Shown piece after piece: positions 24,301-30,813 of a DNA stretch of 30,813 nt; the stretch's first letter is position 1; each line of letters begins with the position of its first letter. The position numbers were made by a program, and so were the translations under genes. This DNA is from Bacillota bacterium. GTDB taxonomy: Bacteria; Bacillota_A; Clostridia; DSM-8532. Location: NCBI GenBank assembly GCA_023424865.1, contig JAFADM010000098.1, forward strand, positions 1-30,813, written 5' to 3'. The notes below the pieces were generated by a model, which had not been told where the DNA came from, searched no databases, and saw only the letters and a list, made by a program, of their open reading frames with translations.

Positions 24301-24849
24301 ATGCAGAATCTTTATGAGACCCAACGCTTGTACTTAAAGCTTTCAGATCCGGATATGGCTTCGGCCATTTTAGCGTACTATCTTAAAAATCGTGATTTTT
24401 TATCCTCCTTCGAGCCGAAAAGGGAAGCCTGCTTCTATGAAGAGGCCTATCAACGGGCCCTTTTGGAAGAAGATGCTTCCAATGCCAGGCTCAAAAGGGG
24501 CTTTCGCTTCTGGTTGTCCCTAAAGAGCGATCCGGACAGAATTATGGGTATGGCCGCGCTCAATAATATTGTCTGGGGCGCTTTTCAATCCTGTTTTCTG
24601 GGCTATAAGCTGGACGGGTCGCATTTGCGCCGGGGCTATATGACTGAAGCCATTGAAAAGCTTGTTGAAATTGGCTTCAAGGAAATAGGCCTTCACCGGA
24701 TAGAGGCCAATGTTATGCCCCGCAATAAAGCCTCCCTGGGGGTTTGTGAAAAGGCCGGCTTTATATATGAAGGACTGTCTCGGGAATACCTTAATATAAA
24801 TGGCGTCTGGGAGGATCATGTCCATATGGTGAGGCTGAACAAAGATTAA
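24301..24849 (+). CDS. GNAT-family N-acetyltransferase (RimJ/RimL type)
   Basis: This 182-residue acetyltransferase resembles the RimJ/RimL group, which acetylates protein N-termini or small amines using acetyl-CoA. The fold markers are TQRLYLKLSDPDMA at the N-terminus, the central LGYKLDGSHLRRGYMTEAIEKLVEIGF (acetyl-CoA loop RRGYMTEA), HRIEANVMPRNKASLGVCEKAGF, and EGLSREYLNINGVWEDHVHMVRL at the end. ATG 24295 is only 2 nt from the AGAGG at 24288-24292, so ATG 24301 (8 nt) is the better start. It follows the 50-bp repeats and is convergent with the anti-sigma-like gene, with just 25 bp between. The target is unknown. Confidence 0.9.
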   Translation: MQNLYETQRLYLKLSDPDMASAILAYYLKNRDFLSSFEPKREACFYEEAYQRALLEEDASNARLKRGFRFWLSLKSDPDRIMGMAALNNIVWGAFQSCFLGYKLDGSHLRRGYMTEAIEKLVEIGFKEIGLHRIEANVMPRNKASLGVCEKAGFIYEGLSREYLNINGVWEDHVHMVRLNKD

Positions 24850-24874
24850 GAACCTCTTTTTTGGAGCTTTACCT

Positions 24875-25912
24875 TCAAAGCATGTTCTTTATGCACTCAA
24901 GAACAACCGGCAGCATATCGGGGTACAATTGGGTAGAGGAAGGGAAGAAAACAGTATAAAGGATGTAGGCTTGAGGGGCATCGGGAGCAGTGACAGGTAT
25001 CGAAAAAATAAGCTCCTCGAATCTCTCGTAAATGTTTGAGCGATGAAGAACCTTCCTGTCCTCAAGGGTAAGAATCTCACTCTCTATCTCTTTCCCGTTC
25101 TCTGGCTGCAGCTCTGTAAAAGTGGGACTATCCACAAACTCAATGGTTATTTTTAGCTCATTGATGCCGCTGTTTTCCGCATAAATAAGTGTTAATCTGT
25201 CCGGCGTATCCTGAGATGGGAATTTTTGGGTGATGTAGCTTAGCCCCTTTTTTAAAGCCTTCCGGTAAAGCTTGTCCGTATCCAGGCCGTCTTTTTCAGC
25301 AGGAAAATGAGCCAGAACCTTTTTGAAATGATATTTATCTGGAATTTTCTCCATTACGGAAAAAGGAAAGGGCACCAGGGAGGAGAAATCCTCCGACGGG
25401 GATAGATAGACATCCTTTTCAAGGAGGGAGAAGCCCCCAAATTTGGCGTACATATCGGTTATCAAGAATATTTCCTTTTCCTTTTCATCAAGCTCCCGTC
25501 TGTGCTTGTCTATCAAATAATGAAATTCACTGTATAATGCATCCAATTCCTTCAGAACTTCCATGTTCTCGGGCATGGACTCTATCTTTTGATGGATTAA
25601 CGCCGTATTTCCCTGTTCATCGTGAATATTAACCGATGAAAGTATTTTTGTGATATATCGTACAGGGGAAAAGCTATTGCTGCTCGACGCGAAATAAGGC
25701 ACGGCAAAAAGAGTTAAAACCGCTGCCAGCAAAAGGAGCCTTCGATAGGCTGACTTTTTCTTTTTTTTGAGCTTAACGGCCTGCTTTACACGTTCCAGGA
25801 CTTTGCTTTCATCAAACTCAGGTACAGGAAGCTCAGATAGAAGAGCTTCTATTTCATCAGCTATAACTGGTTGTAAATCCTTGCAATTCACATCAGGCTT
25901 CTCTTTTTTCAT
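24875..25912 (-). CDS. Membrane anti-sigma-like protein partnered with the ECF sigma factor
   Basis: This product of about 345 residues has a cytoplasmic N-terminal part (1-57) ending in a basic KLKKKKKSAYRR stretch, one membrane helix (about 60-78), and an extracytoplasmic region of about 265 residues of no family I recognise. The layout and position right after an ECF sigma gene fit a regulator that holds the sigma factor at the membrane until an external signal arrives. There is no HxxxCxxC zinc motif, so it is not a ZAS-type anti-sigma. The frame opens at 25975, but ATG 25912 follows AAGGAGGCC within the end of the sigma gene. The genes thus overlap by about 20 bp, which implies translational coupling. 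Function as anti-sigma is inferred from context. Confidence 0.75.
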   Translation of the reverse strand: MKKEKPDVNCKDLQPVIADEIEALLSELPVPEFDESKVLERVKQAVKLKKKKKSAYRRLLLLAAVLTLFAVPYFASSSNSFSPVRYITKILSSVNIHDEQGNTALIHQKIESMPENMEVLKELDALYSEFHYLIDKHRRELDEKEKEIFLITDMYAKFGGFSLLEKDVYLSPSEDFSSLVPFPFSVMEKIPDKYHFKKVLAHFPAEKDGLDTDKLYRKALKKGLSYITQKFPSQDTPDRLTLIYAENSGINELKITIEFVDSPTFTELQPENGKEIESEILTLEDRKVLHRSNIYERFEELIFSIPVTAPDAPQAYILYTVFFPSSTQLYPDMLPVVLECIKNML

Positions 25913-26468
25913 CCTGCACGGCCTCCTTCTCACAGACTTCCAGAAAACGCGCCATTTTCTTTTTTGCCCGTTCATAGACTTTTCTTATACTGGCCGGCTT
26001 CTGACGGGTAATCTTTGAAATGGCATCATAGCTTAAATGGTGAATAGCCCGTAAAATGACAATGTTCTTCTGAGAAACGGGAAGCGCATCCAATGCCTTT
26101 TGCACAAGCAGCCTCGTTTCAGCCTGGTCAAGGGTATCTTCCGGCGTTTTGGCATTTATGGCCAGGGAATCGTCCATGGGAACGATACGGCCGTATTTTA
26201 GGGTATGACGGATAACGTTCATGCAATGATTGTAGGCTACTTTATAGATCCAAAGAGAAAAATGATTTATCCTTGAGGCGGAGTAATTTTGATATGCCTT
26301 TAAAAAAATATCCTGAACCGCATCCTCCGCATCTTCCTTTTTACGAAGCAAATGATAACAATAGGAAAAGATAGCTCTGCCGTACTGTTCCATAAGCTGC
26401 TCTATAGCATGAAAATCATCCTTATCACGACAGCTGCCGGTGTTTTCATTCCCGTTCAGGCGGCTCAC
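25893..26468 (-). CDS. ECF-type RNA polymerase sigma factor
   Basis: This protein of about 190 residues has the two ECF domains. Region 2 includes YCYHLLRKKEDAEDAVQDIFLKAYQNY and the DNA-melting stretch LWIYKVAYNHCMNVIRH. Region 4 has the helix-turn-helix ALPVSQKNIVILRAIHHLSYDAISKI followed by SIRKVYERAKKKM. The start is unclear. The only long-frame start is GTG at 26466-26468, but its first base is the last base of the GGAGG at 26468-26472, so that site cannot serve it. A CTG at 26457-26459, 8 nt after the site, has ideal spacing, and no in-frame ATG lies near. The coordinates give the longest frame. It is divergent from the second sugar ABC operon. Confidence 0.9.
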   Translation of the reverse strand: MSRLNGNENTGSCRDKDDFHAIEQLMEQYGRAIFSYCYHLLRKKEDAEDAVQDIFLKAYQNYSASRINHFSLWIYKVAYNHCMNVIRHTLKYGRIVPMDDSLAINAKTPEDTLDQAETRLLVQKALDALPVSQKNIVILRAIHHLSYDAISKITRQKPASIRKVYERAKKKMARFLEVCEKEAVQDEKREA

Positions 26469-26549
26469 CTCCGTTTATCATTTGTTTTCATCCTCTCCAT
26501 CATTATAGACACTGAAACCCTGGTGAATGTGACAGGAATTTTAAATGTT

Positions 26550-26634
26550 CGAAATACAAATTTCCATGAACCGAAATCTATGATATATAAACCGAAATCT
26601 CTTCTTTTTTCGGCTCCTTCCGCCCTTATATAAT
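26550..26634 (+). promoter_or_regulatory. Phased direct repeats and promoter of the second sugar ABC operon
   Basis: The 11-bp word AACCGAAATCT occurs at 26569-26579 and 26590-26600, exactly 21 bp apart. A third CGAAAT core lies 22 bp further upstream (26550). A -10 TATAAT (26629-26634) follows with only TTTTTC at the -35 position. Direct repeats two helical turns apart abutting the -35 are the layout of AraC-class activator sites. The ECF gene reads away in the other direction, so the sites could also affect it. Confidence 0.5.
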
Positions 26635-26735
26635 CAAAAGGTAAATTTGATTCCCCAACGGAATTGATTTTCAGTTCAGATTAAGCTCAGATACAGCTTC
26701 TATAGCATGACTCACTATCACGGAAAGGATCCTGA

Positions 26736-27707
26736 ATGATGACAGAGTTTATGGCAACAAGACGCAGACAGACAGGAGAAGCCGCGCAGATAAAGGGGAC
26801 GAGCCTGTCCCGAAAGCGGCGCTTTAAACAAAACCTCCTGCTTATGGCCATGTTTCTTCCTGTTTTGGCTGTATACATAGCCTTTCGCTACGCACCCATG
26901 GGAGGGCTTATCATTGCCTTCAAGGAGTATAATTTCAGGGATGGGGTTTTTGGAAGCCCATGGATTGGACTGGACAATTTTCAGCTGCTTTTCAGAAGCC
27001 CAAAAACACTGTCCATTATATGGAATACCTTTTATTTAAGCCTGCTTTCTCTTTTTGCGGGTTTTCCTGTACCGATTCTTCTGGCCCTTCTTTTAAATGA
27101 GGTCAAAAACACATTGTTCAAAAAGACGGTGCAGACTATCGTCTACATCCCTCATTTCTTTTCATGGGTCGTAGTGGGCGGCATCGTTACTTCTATTTTC
27201 GCTCAGGAGAGCGGGGTTGTGAATACTGTCGTCAAATATTTTACGGGCGGGGAGCCCTATGCCTTTCTGTATCAGCCCGGATCGTGGATTACCATCTTTA
27301 TAGGTTCGGGTATTTGGAAGGAGGCCGGCTTTGGGACAATCATCTATCTGGCGGCCCTTACGGCCATCGATCCCAGCCTTTATGAAGCGGCCTGTCTGGA
27401 CGGGGCAGGTAAATGGAATCGCATGAGGTACATTACGCTTCCCGGCATTCTGCCCACAATAGCAACGGTCTTTATCCTGTCCGTGGGGAGGGTGATGGAG
27501 GTAGGCTTTGATAAAGTCTATATGCTTTCCAATCCGGCGGTAGGCAATATTTCGGATGTAATAAGCACCTATATCTACCGCCTGGGCATTCAGGGCACCC
27601 AGTTCAGCCTCACAACCGCCATGGGGCTGTTTGAATCGCTGGTAGGTCTTATACTCGTGCTTTTAACCAACAGGATTGCGGGGAAATTCGGTCAGGCGCT
27701 CTGGTGA
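26736..27707 (+). CDS. Carbohydrate ABC transporter permease (LplB/YteP type)
   Basis: This 323-residue CUT1 permease has a basic cytoplasmic N-terminus of about 32 residues, six hydrophobic segments (the first near 34-50), and the signature RYAPMGGLIIAFKEYNFRDG after the first helix, typical of LplB/YteP proteins. The EAA loop reads SLYEAACLDGAGKWNRMRYITLP. The start at 26736 follows AAAGGAT; alternatives at 26739 and 26751 are in frame. It is the first gene of an operon with a partner permease and a solute-binding lipoprotein. LplB-type transporters in Firmicutes often import complex oligosaccharides such as rhamnogalacturonan or xylan fragments; the substrate here is not readable. Confidence 0.94.
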   Translation: MMTEFMATRRRQTGEAAQIKGTSLSRKRRFKQNLLLMAMFLPVLAVYIAFRYAPMGGLIIAFKEYNFRDGVFGSPWIGLDNFQLLFRSPKTLSIIWNTFYLSLLSLFAGFPVPILLALLLNEVKNTLFKKTVQTIVYIPHFFSWVVVGGIVTSIFAQESGVVNTVVKYFTGGEPYAFLYQPGSWITIFIGSGIWKEAGFGTIIYLAALTAIDPSLYEAACLDGAGKWNRMRYITLPGILPTIATVFILSVGRVMEVGFDKVYMLSNPAVGNISDVISTYIYRLGIQGTQFSLTTAMGLFESLVGLILVLLTNRIAGKFGQALW

Positions 27708-27789
27708 GCACTTGAAAAGACCTCTTGGCAAACAGTTTCACAGGTGCAATGGAAGCACTCCGGCAAGCGCATTATAAGGAGGAATTGTT

Positions 27790-28665
27790 TTGAAGGAATC
27801 TACGGGAGAAAAGTGGTTTTATGTATTCAATTATGCCTTTTTGTTCATTCTGGGGTTATCCTGCCTTCTCCCCCTTTTAAATATACTGGCGGTATCCATG
27901 AGTGCTTCCGGCGCTATTGCCGGTGGAAGGGTATTTATAACACCGGTTGATTTCACTCTGTTTTCCTATGACAGGCTTATTCGGGGGACGCAGGTTCTCA
28001 ATGCCTTTAAAAACAGTGTTTTGCTAACCGTGTTCGGCGTTCTTCTCAGCATGCTTTTTACCTTATGCGCCGCGTATCCCTTATCAAAACCTTATTTCTA
28101 CTGCAATAAATTCTTCACCTTTTTTACGGTTTTCACCATGCTGTTCGGCGGGGGCCTCATCCCGACCTATCTGGTGGTTAAAGCACTGGGGCTGGTTAAT
28201 AGCTATGGCGCCATCTGGGGGCTGGGGCTCATCAGCACCTACAATATGCTGGTTATGCGAACCTTTTTTAAGGGTATACCCGAAGATATGGAGGACGCAG
28301 CCCGAATAGACGGCTGCGGCGAGTTGCGCCTTCTGGTCCAGATTATCCTGCCCCTGTGCCTTCCCGTTATTGCGACACTGTCTCTTTTTTATGCCGTAGG
28401 GTACTGGAATAATTTCATGGGGGTTCTGATTTATATCACGGAAACGAAAAAGTATACCCTTTCCGTGCTGATACAGCAAATGATACGCTCCCAGTCCCTG
28501 CTTCAGGAAACGTCGGGACTTCAGGCGGAGGATATTGCGCGGTTTACGCCTGAGGGAATACAGGCAGCCGGTATTATAGTTATGGTTATACCCATGATGG
28601 TTCTGTATCCTTTCTTACAAAAATACTTCGTAAAAGGCGTTATGCTCGGGTCCTTAAAGGGTTAG
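27790..28665 (+). CDS. Carbohydrate ABC transporter permease (LplC/YtcP type)
   Basis: This 291-residue CUT1 permease is the partner of the preceding one. It has six hydrophobic segments (first near 13-33), the family phrase FNYAFLFILGLSCLLPLLNILAVS (shown as a hallmark helix), and the EAA loop GIPEDMEDAARIDGCGEL, then QIILPLCLPVIATL. It ends in the usual FVKGVMLGSLKG. The start is TTG, placed 7 nt after AAGGAGGAAT. It sits 82 bp after the first permease and 38 bp before the lipoprotein gene. No ATPase is encoded, as in the first sugar system of the window. Confidence 0.94.
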   Translation: MKESTGEKWFYVFNYAFLFILGLSCLLPLLNILAVSMSASGAIAGGRVFITPVDFTLFSYDRLIRGTQVLNAFKNSVLLTVFGVLLSMLFTLCAAYPLSKPYFYCNKFFTFFTVFTMLFGGGLIPTYLVVKALGLVNSYGAIWGLGLISTYNMLVMRTFFKGIPEDMEDAARIDGCGELRLLVQIILPLCLPVIATLSLFYAVGYWNNFMGVLIYITETKKYTLSVLIQQMIRSQSLLQETSGLQAEDIARFTPEGIQAAGIIVMVIPMMVLYPFLQKYFVKGVMLGSLKG

Positions 28666-28703
28666 CCCTTTAAATAAAAAAAGCGTTGCAAGGAGGAATT
28701 TAT

Positions 28704-30383
28704 ATGAAACGGAATTTTAAAACCGGCCTGCGGGCCCTGGGGAGCCTTGCGCTGGCAGTGAGCCTTTTGACTGCCTGCGGAGGAAACAGTCCCGCCGGTA
28801 CGGGCAACGGGCAGGGAAATACACCCCAATCCGGTGCAAGCGGTTCTCCCGCCGCACCGGAAAAACGGGGAAGCATTTCCGTGACGGTCTATGACAGAGG
28901 AACGGTTCCCGCGTCGGAAGGCACCATCGAAAAAAACAGATGGACCCAATGGATTAACGATAACGGCCCGGTGGATGTGGCGTTTGTGGCCATACCCCGC
29001 AATGAATCGGCGGAAAAGCTCAATACCCTGTTTGCGTCCGGTACGGCTCCGGATCTGGTTCTCGAGTACGCACCCAATATTAAGAACGCCCTCTACCTGC
29101 AAAAGCAGCTCATGCCGGTTGAGGAGATAATCGAACAGTACAGCACCACCTATAAAGAGCTTATGGCGGAATATCCGGCCCTCAGGAAAGCGGGCCTGAT
29201 GGCTGACGGGGAAATGTACCAGTTTGGCAAGATCAATGAGGTGGTGCCGATTAAAGCCATTCTTATAAGGCAGGATTGGCTTGAGGTACTGAATCTTAAG
29301 GTTCCTGAGACGACGGAGGAGCTTTATGAGGTGGCCAGGGACTTTGCAAAGGAGGATCCCGATAATAACGGCCAGCAGGATACCTACGGCATTGCCCTTT
29401 CCCACCTCTCGGGAGGGACCTTCGCCCAGATTTACCAGAACATGACGGGCTGGGCCATCGTCAACAATGAAATGGTGAGAACCTGGGACAATATGAAGGC
29501 CGAAACCACCATGCGCAAGCGTTTTTATGAGGAAGGCATTGTTGACAGGGATTATCTTAACGACAAAAACGGCGCCAAGGCAAAGCAGGACTTTGTAAAC
29601 GGAAAGCTGGGCATTTACCCGGGGCAGTTTACCTGGGCAAGCTTTGCCGTCAATGAGCTGACCACACTCAAGGAAAATGTACCTAACGCAAAGGTGATTC
29701 CCATCCAGCTTCCTGAAAGTGAATTCGGCGTATTTAATCCCACCCTGCAAAACCCCATACAGATGACAGCGGTTGTCAACGCCAATGCCAAGGATCCGGA
29801 GGCCGTTATGAAGTATGTGGATTTCGCAGCATCAGATACCTTTGGATGGGCCCTTCGCTATGGCATAGAGGGCGAGCATTACGAGAAAAACGATCAGAAC
29901 CTTCCCGTAATAGGCGATCAGGAGAAGTTCAAGACGGAGGTTGGCTGGGCAGGTGATTTCAATATGCTGTTTACAACCTTGAAGCTGGGCGAGGCAGGGC
30001 TTACCAGAGCCTCCTTCGATCTTTCCGTTCCTGTTCAGAAAGAGGGCTATGAGCTGTTTGAAAGGGCAAAAAGCACCTATATGGACACCAGCGTAACCCT
30101 TGCCGATATCACCCATTCCGAGCATATGCCCCAGCTTCCTCAGGAGCTCCAGACACTTTCTGCAAATCTTGATTATTCGGATATCCTTATCCGTGCCATT
30201 ACCGGCGGAACTACCTATACGGTGGATCAGGCCATGGCGGATGTTCGGGATTTCTGGATTGCAGGAGGCGGCGAAGAAGTGGAGGAATGGTATAAGAACT
30301 GGTACAGGGAAAACAAAGACTCGGCTTTTCTGGCCGGGGATATCTATGATATAGTGGAACAGCAGAAGCAAGCCGGTTATTAA
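28704..30383 (+). CDS. Extracellular solute-binding lipoprotein (LplA/YtcQ type)
   Basis: This 559-residue lipoprotein is the binding component of the second sugar importer. It has a signal peptide with lipobox LLTAC (Cys near residue 25), a Gly/Ser/Pro/Asn-rich linker to about 58, then a long solute-binding fold starting SISVTVYDRGTVPASEG. A calcium-loop-like EDPDNNGQQDTYG lies near the middle, commonly seen in LplA/YtcQ proteins. It ends with DFWIAGGGEEVEEWYKNWY. At this size it is larger than the binding protein of the first system, as usual for the LplA group. The frame opens earlier, but AAGGAGGAATTTAT just before ATG 28704 decides the start. Confidence 0.94.
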   Translation: MKRNFKTGLRALGSLALAVSLLTACGGNSPAGTGNGQGNTPQSGASGSPAAPEKRGSISVTVYDRGTVPASEGTIEKNRWTQWINDNGPVDVAFVAIPRNESAEKLNTLFASGTAPDLVLEYAPNIKNALYLQKQLMPVEEIIEQYSTTYKELMAEYPALRKAGLMADGEMYQFGKINEVVPIKAILIRQDWLEVLNLKVPETTEELYEVARDFAKEDPDNNGQQDTYGIALSHLSGGTFAQIYQNMTGWAIVNNEMVRTWDNMKAETTMRKRFYEEGIVDRDYLNDKNGAKAKQDFVNGKLGIYPGQFTWASFAVNELTTLKENVPNAKVIPIQLPESEFGVFNPTLQNPIQMTAVVNANAKDPEAVMKYVDFAASDTFGWALRYGIEGEHYEKNDQNLPVIGDQEKFKTEVGWAGDFNMLFTTLKLGEAGLTRASFDLSVPVQKEGYELFERAKSTYMDTSVTLADITHSEHMPQLPQELQTLSANLDYSDILIRAITGGTTYTVDQAMADVRDFWIAGGGEEVEEWYKNWYRENKDSAFLAGDIYDIVEQQKQAGY

Positions 30384-30423
30384 GAAATACGCCTGTTAAT
30401 TACCTGAGAATAGTAAAGGAGCT

Positions 30424-30454
30424 GGAGCGGTGTCCCTAAAAGCGATACCGCTCC
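30424..30454 (+). other. Intergenic hairpin after the second binding-protein gene
   Basis: GGAGCGGTGTC (30424-30434) pairs with GATACCGCTCC (30444-30454) over 11 bp with one G-T wobble and a 9-nt loop. No U-tract follows, so it is more likely an mRNA stability or processing stem than a terminator. It parallels the hairpin after the other binding-protein gene at 1006-1038. Confidence 0.6.
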
Positions 30455-30490
30455 CCTCTGTGTCAGGCTTGGCCAGGGAGGTAAAAAAGC

Positions 30491-30813
30491 GTGGTTTTTA
30501 AGCATGAAAAAGGGGAGCCCATAGTTAAATGGCTGTATGCGGGACCCTTTACACAGGATGTTTCCCATCTTTACGAGGATAATTACATTGTTCCGGCAGA
30601 ACCCTACAAGCCCTATTTCTGCGAAGCGGAGCGTGCAGCGGGAAAGGCATCCGCCGGAGTTCGGGAAGGAGATGGCCTGGAGCTATACGGACTGACCCGT
30701 CCATGGTCTCTCTTAAGGTGCGGGGAAGGTGAAAAGAAGGTTACCTTTGCAGGTTTTGGCGTTTTTGCCCGTTTAATGACCACTTTTGTGTTTCACCATA
30801 TCCCTATGGAGAA
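30491..30813 (+). CDS. Start of an unidentified gene, cut by the window end
   Basis: An open frame begins at GTG 30491, placed 9 nt after GGGAGG (30476-30481), and runs 107 codons to the window edge without a stop. It starts VFKHEKGEPIVKWLYAGPFTQDV and continues with DNYIVPAEPYKPYFCEAE and a beta-rich stretch GVREGDGLELYGLTRPWSLLRCGEG. No signal peptide is seen. The GPF-then-beta-sandwich start resembles N-terminal domains of large carbohydrate-active enzymes and of unnamed proteins placed after LplA-type genes. I cannot name the family. It is probably in the sugar operon and may process the imported glycan. Confidence 0.65.
   Translation, partial: MVFKHEKGEPIVKWLYAGPFTQDVSHLYEDNYIVPAEPYKPYFCEAERAAGKASAGVREGDGLELYGLTRPWSLLRCGEGEKKVTFAGFGVFARLMTTFVFHHIPME

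Overview
The window reads as a chromosomal segment of an anaerobic, medium-GC Firmicute of class Clostridia (Lachnospiraceae/Oscillospiraceae-like; the genus cannot be told from the sequence alone). The grounds are strong AGGAGG ribosome-binding sites with frequent TTG/GTG starts, carbohydrate ABC transporters of the CUT1 type with no ATPase gene beside them, YesM/YesN-type two-component regulation, and BlaI/M56 and BMP-nucleoside ABC modules. I see no rRNA, tRNA, phage gene, transposase or CRISPR array.

Layout. (1) 1-10.6 kb is a glycan-use locus: a CUT1 permease and its solute-binding lipoprotein on the minus strand, a divergent YesN/YesM response regulator and histidine kinase, a GH95 alpha-L-fucosidase translationally coupled to the kinase, a PocR-domain AraC regulator, and a divergent FAD-dependent oxidoreductase. 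(2) 10.7-13.6 kb holds metF, a LysR regulator and a lipoprotein of unknown function. (3) 13.7-15.8 kb holds a BlaI repressor with a sensor-less M56 protease and a well-formed operator/promoter, then a C39-like cysteine peptidase. (4) 16.0-24.1 kb is a purine salvage and nucleoside uptake block: xpt, a BMP-family lipoprotein, nupOPQ-like ABC genes, and adenine deaminase. (5) 24.3-26.5 kb holds a GNAT acetyltransferase and an ECF sigma/membrane anti-sigma-like pair. (6) 26.7-30.8 kb is a second sugar ABC operon (two permeases, a lipoprotein, then the start of a further gene that runs off the window).

How the parts work together. In block 1 the two-component system probably senses an extracellular fucosylated glycan, switches on the divergent transporter, and the intracellular fucosidase trims what is imported. 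In block 4 nucleosides enter through the BMP/Nup transporter, bases are salvaged by Xpt, and adenine is converted to hypoxanthine by Ade.

The least ordinary material is non-coding. There is a triplicated 35-bp promoter-like repeat before ade with elements shared by the xpt and BMP leaders, an xpt leader with a strong terminator and a competing stem but no recognisable purine aptamer, 11-bp phased repeats before metF, a 50-bp tandem repeat starting exactly at the ade stop codon, and 21/22-bp phased repeats before the second sugar operon. These are the best candidates for undescribed regulation. I do not see a clear new protein system such as a defence or biosynthetic cluster.
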